From NCBI GenBank assembly GCA_003560935.1, contig PWJF01000525.1:1-6681 (forward strand): DNA of 6,681 nucleotides, written 5' to 3'. Both the position numbers and the translations under genes were made by a program. Source of the stretch: Ignavibacteriales bacterium. Its GTDB lineage: Bacteria > Bacteroidota > Ignavibacteria > T3Sed10-11. Of this stretch, positions 5,669-6,681 are shown piece by piece (positions within the stretch are counted from its first letter, which is position 1; each line of letters starts with the position of its first letter). A model generated the notes under the pieces. The model had not been told where the DNA came from. It was given only the letters and a program-made list of their open reading frames with translations, and did no database searches.

Positions 5669-6681
5669 ATGACACCTGAAGAATTCTATAAAATTGGTGA
5701 ATCCTACCGGGAAAAACGGAACGAATATAAAAACAATATCAATGTTTGTGCTGCTGCGGCATGTAATTCCCTCCAGAGCGATAAGGTCAAGGAAGCTCTC
5801 GAAGAAGAAGTAAAAAAGCAGGGAAAAGAGAAAACCTGCCGTGTTAGTGGATCGGGTTGTCTCGGTTTATGTGCTTCGGGACCTCTTATCTCAATAAACG
5901 ATCAACAAGCCCTGTATGCAAATGTCACTACCGACGATGCCAAAGATATCGTCCAAAGGATCGATAAAGAACCGATAGAAAGATTGATTATTCCACCCCA
6001 GACGCCGTTCTTTGCGCGACAGACTAAAATTGTGCTCGAACATTGCGGCACTATTGATCCCGAAAGTCTCGAAGACTATCTTGCACTCGATGGATATGAA
6101 GCTTTGTATACGTGTTTAACAACAAAGAGTCCGGTAGAAGTGATCGATGAAATTGTAAAGAGCGGGCTTCGCGGTCGCGGGGGAGGGGGATACCCGGCAG
6201 GATTGAAATGGAGTACGGTCGAAAAAGCGGTGGGAGAAAAGAAGTTTGTAATTTGCAATGCCGATGAAGGTGATCCGGGTGCGTTTATGGATCGCAGCAT
6301 GTTGGAGAGCGATCCGCACAACGTTCTCGAGGGGATGGCTATAGCAGGATATGCTGTCGGTGCAAGCCAGGGGTACATATATGTCAGGGGAGAGTATCCA
6401 TTGGCGATCAAACGATTGAAGGCGGCAATCAAGCAGGCGGAACGGCTGAACCTGCTCGGAAAAAACATCTGCGGCACGCCGTTTAGCTTCGATATTGATA
6501 TCAGACTCGGCGCCGGTGCATTTGTTTGCGGAGAAGAAACCGCTTTGATAGCATCGATTGAAGGAAAGCGGGGAACCCCGCGCCATCGGCCGCCTTATCC
6601 TGCTGAACTGGGTCTGTGGGGGTATCCGACGCTTATCAATAACGTAGAAACATTCGCTAATGTACGCCCGATATTACAAAA
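5669..6681 (+). CDS. hoxF: HoxF-like NADH-binding flavoprotein subunit, C-terminus beyond the window
   Basis: HoxF is the FMN- and NAD(H)-binding subunit of the hydrogenase diaphorase. The visible 337 codons show two domains. Residues about 20-100 are a thioredoxin-like [2Fe-2S] domain with C27, C32 (C-x4-C), C64 and C68 (C-x3-C). This domain is absent from ordinary NuoF but present in HoxF and HydB. From about residue 112 the NuoF-like 51-kDa core begins: GRGGGGYPAGLKW (169-181, nucleotide-binding Gly-rich loop), CNADEGDPGAFMDR (196-209), GAGAFVCGEETAL (281-293, FMN site) and PTLINNVET (320-328). The stretches FFARQTKIVLE and TPRHRPPYPAE favour HoxF over HydB, although EPIERL at 101-106 recalls HydB. 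The N3 [4Fe-4S] Cys motif and any C-terminal ferredoxin domains would lie past 6681, so the distinction is not final. The start is supported by AGGGAGA at 5652-5658 and the one-base gap after hoxE. Confidence 0.85.
   Translation, partial: MTPEEFYKIGESYREKRNEYKNNINVCAAAACNSLQSDKVKEALEEEVKKQGKEKTCRVSGSGCLGLCASGPLISINDQQALYANVTTDDAKDIVQRIDKEPIERLIIPPQTPFFARQTKIVLEHCGTIDPESLEDYLALDGYEALYTCLTTKSPVEVIDEIVKSGLRGRGGGGYPAGLKWSTVEKAVGEKKFVICNADEGDPGAFMDRSMLESDPHNVLEGMAIAGYAVGASQGYIYVRGEYPLAIKRLKAAIKQAERLNLLGKNICGTPFSFDIDIRLGAGAFVCGEETALIASIEGKRGTPRHRPPYPAELGLWGYPTLINNVETFANVRPILQ

Noticed and set aside
6076..6586. Two overlapping minus-strand open frames opposite hoxF
   Set aside because: The + strand carries unambiguous HoxF motifs across the whole stretch. 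The antisense translations are low-complexity and unrecognisable.
1..6681. CRISPR array, tRNA/rRNA, insertion sequence or attachment site
   Set aside because: No regularly spaced repeats, cloverleaf-like or rRNA-like stretches, transposase motifs or terminal inverted repeats with target duplications were seen.

Overview
This window most likely comes from a Gram-negative, diderm bacterium of the FCB group outside the classical gut Bacteroidetes. Candidates are Neomarinimicrobiota, Calditrichota, KSB1 or Ignavibacteria-like lineages. The evidence is a SusC/SusD outer-membrane pair whose wording (an NEPD-type motif just after the lipidated Cys of SusD, and RNLLTFTGYSGLDPEVG near the SusC C-terminus) resembles that seen in such lineages. 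It sits beside a HoxE/HoxF-type NAD-linked diaphorase, with a moderately AT-leaning base composition. The phylum is an inference from remembered family patterns, not from a search.

Layout: (1) Bases 1-136 are open in frame 2 and may be the last 44 codons of an upstream gene that I cannot identify. (2) 162-3353 encodes a 1063-residue TonB-dependent SusC/RagA-type outer-membrane transporter. (3) 3371-4897 encodes its 508-residue SusD/RagB-type surface lipoprotein partner, 17 bases downstream and surely in the same transcript. (4) A perfect 11-bp hairpin at 4912-4940 closes that unit. (5) A 275-base non-coding stretch (4898-5172) holds the hairpin, nested inverted repeats, candidate promoter elements and a tandem heptamer. 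(6) 5173-5667 encodes HoxE, a 164-residue [2Fe-2S] protein. (7) One base later, at 5669, HoxF begins and runs off the end of the window with 337 codons visible. Every gene is on the + strand.

The window therefore holds two independent modules. SusC and SusD form a lidded nutrient-uptake complex for an oligomeric substrate that the window does not reveal: no degradative enzyme, sensor or anti-sigma factor is seen. HoxE and HoxF are the start of what is probably a hoxEFUYH-type operon. They are the NAD(H)-side electron-transfer subunits of a bidirectional group 3d [NiFe] hydrogenase. The catalytic hydrogenase genes would lie beyond base 6681, so the hydrogenase itself is inferred. I found no RNA gene, CRISPR array, insertion sequence or clearly novel system. 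The least explained sequence is the spacer upstream of hoxE.
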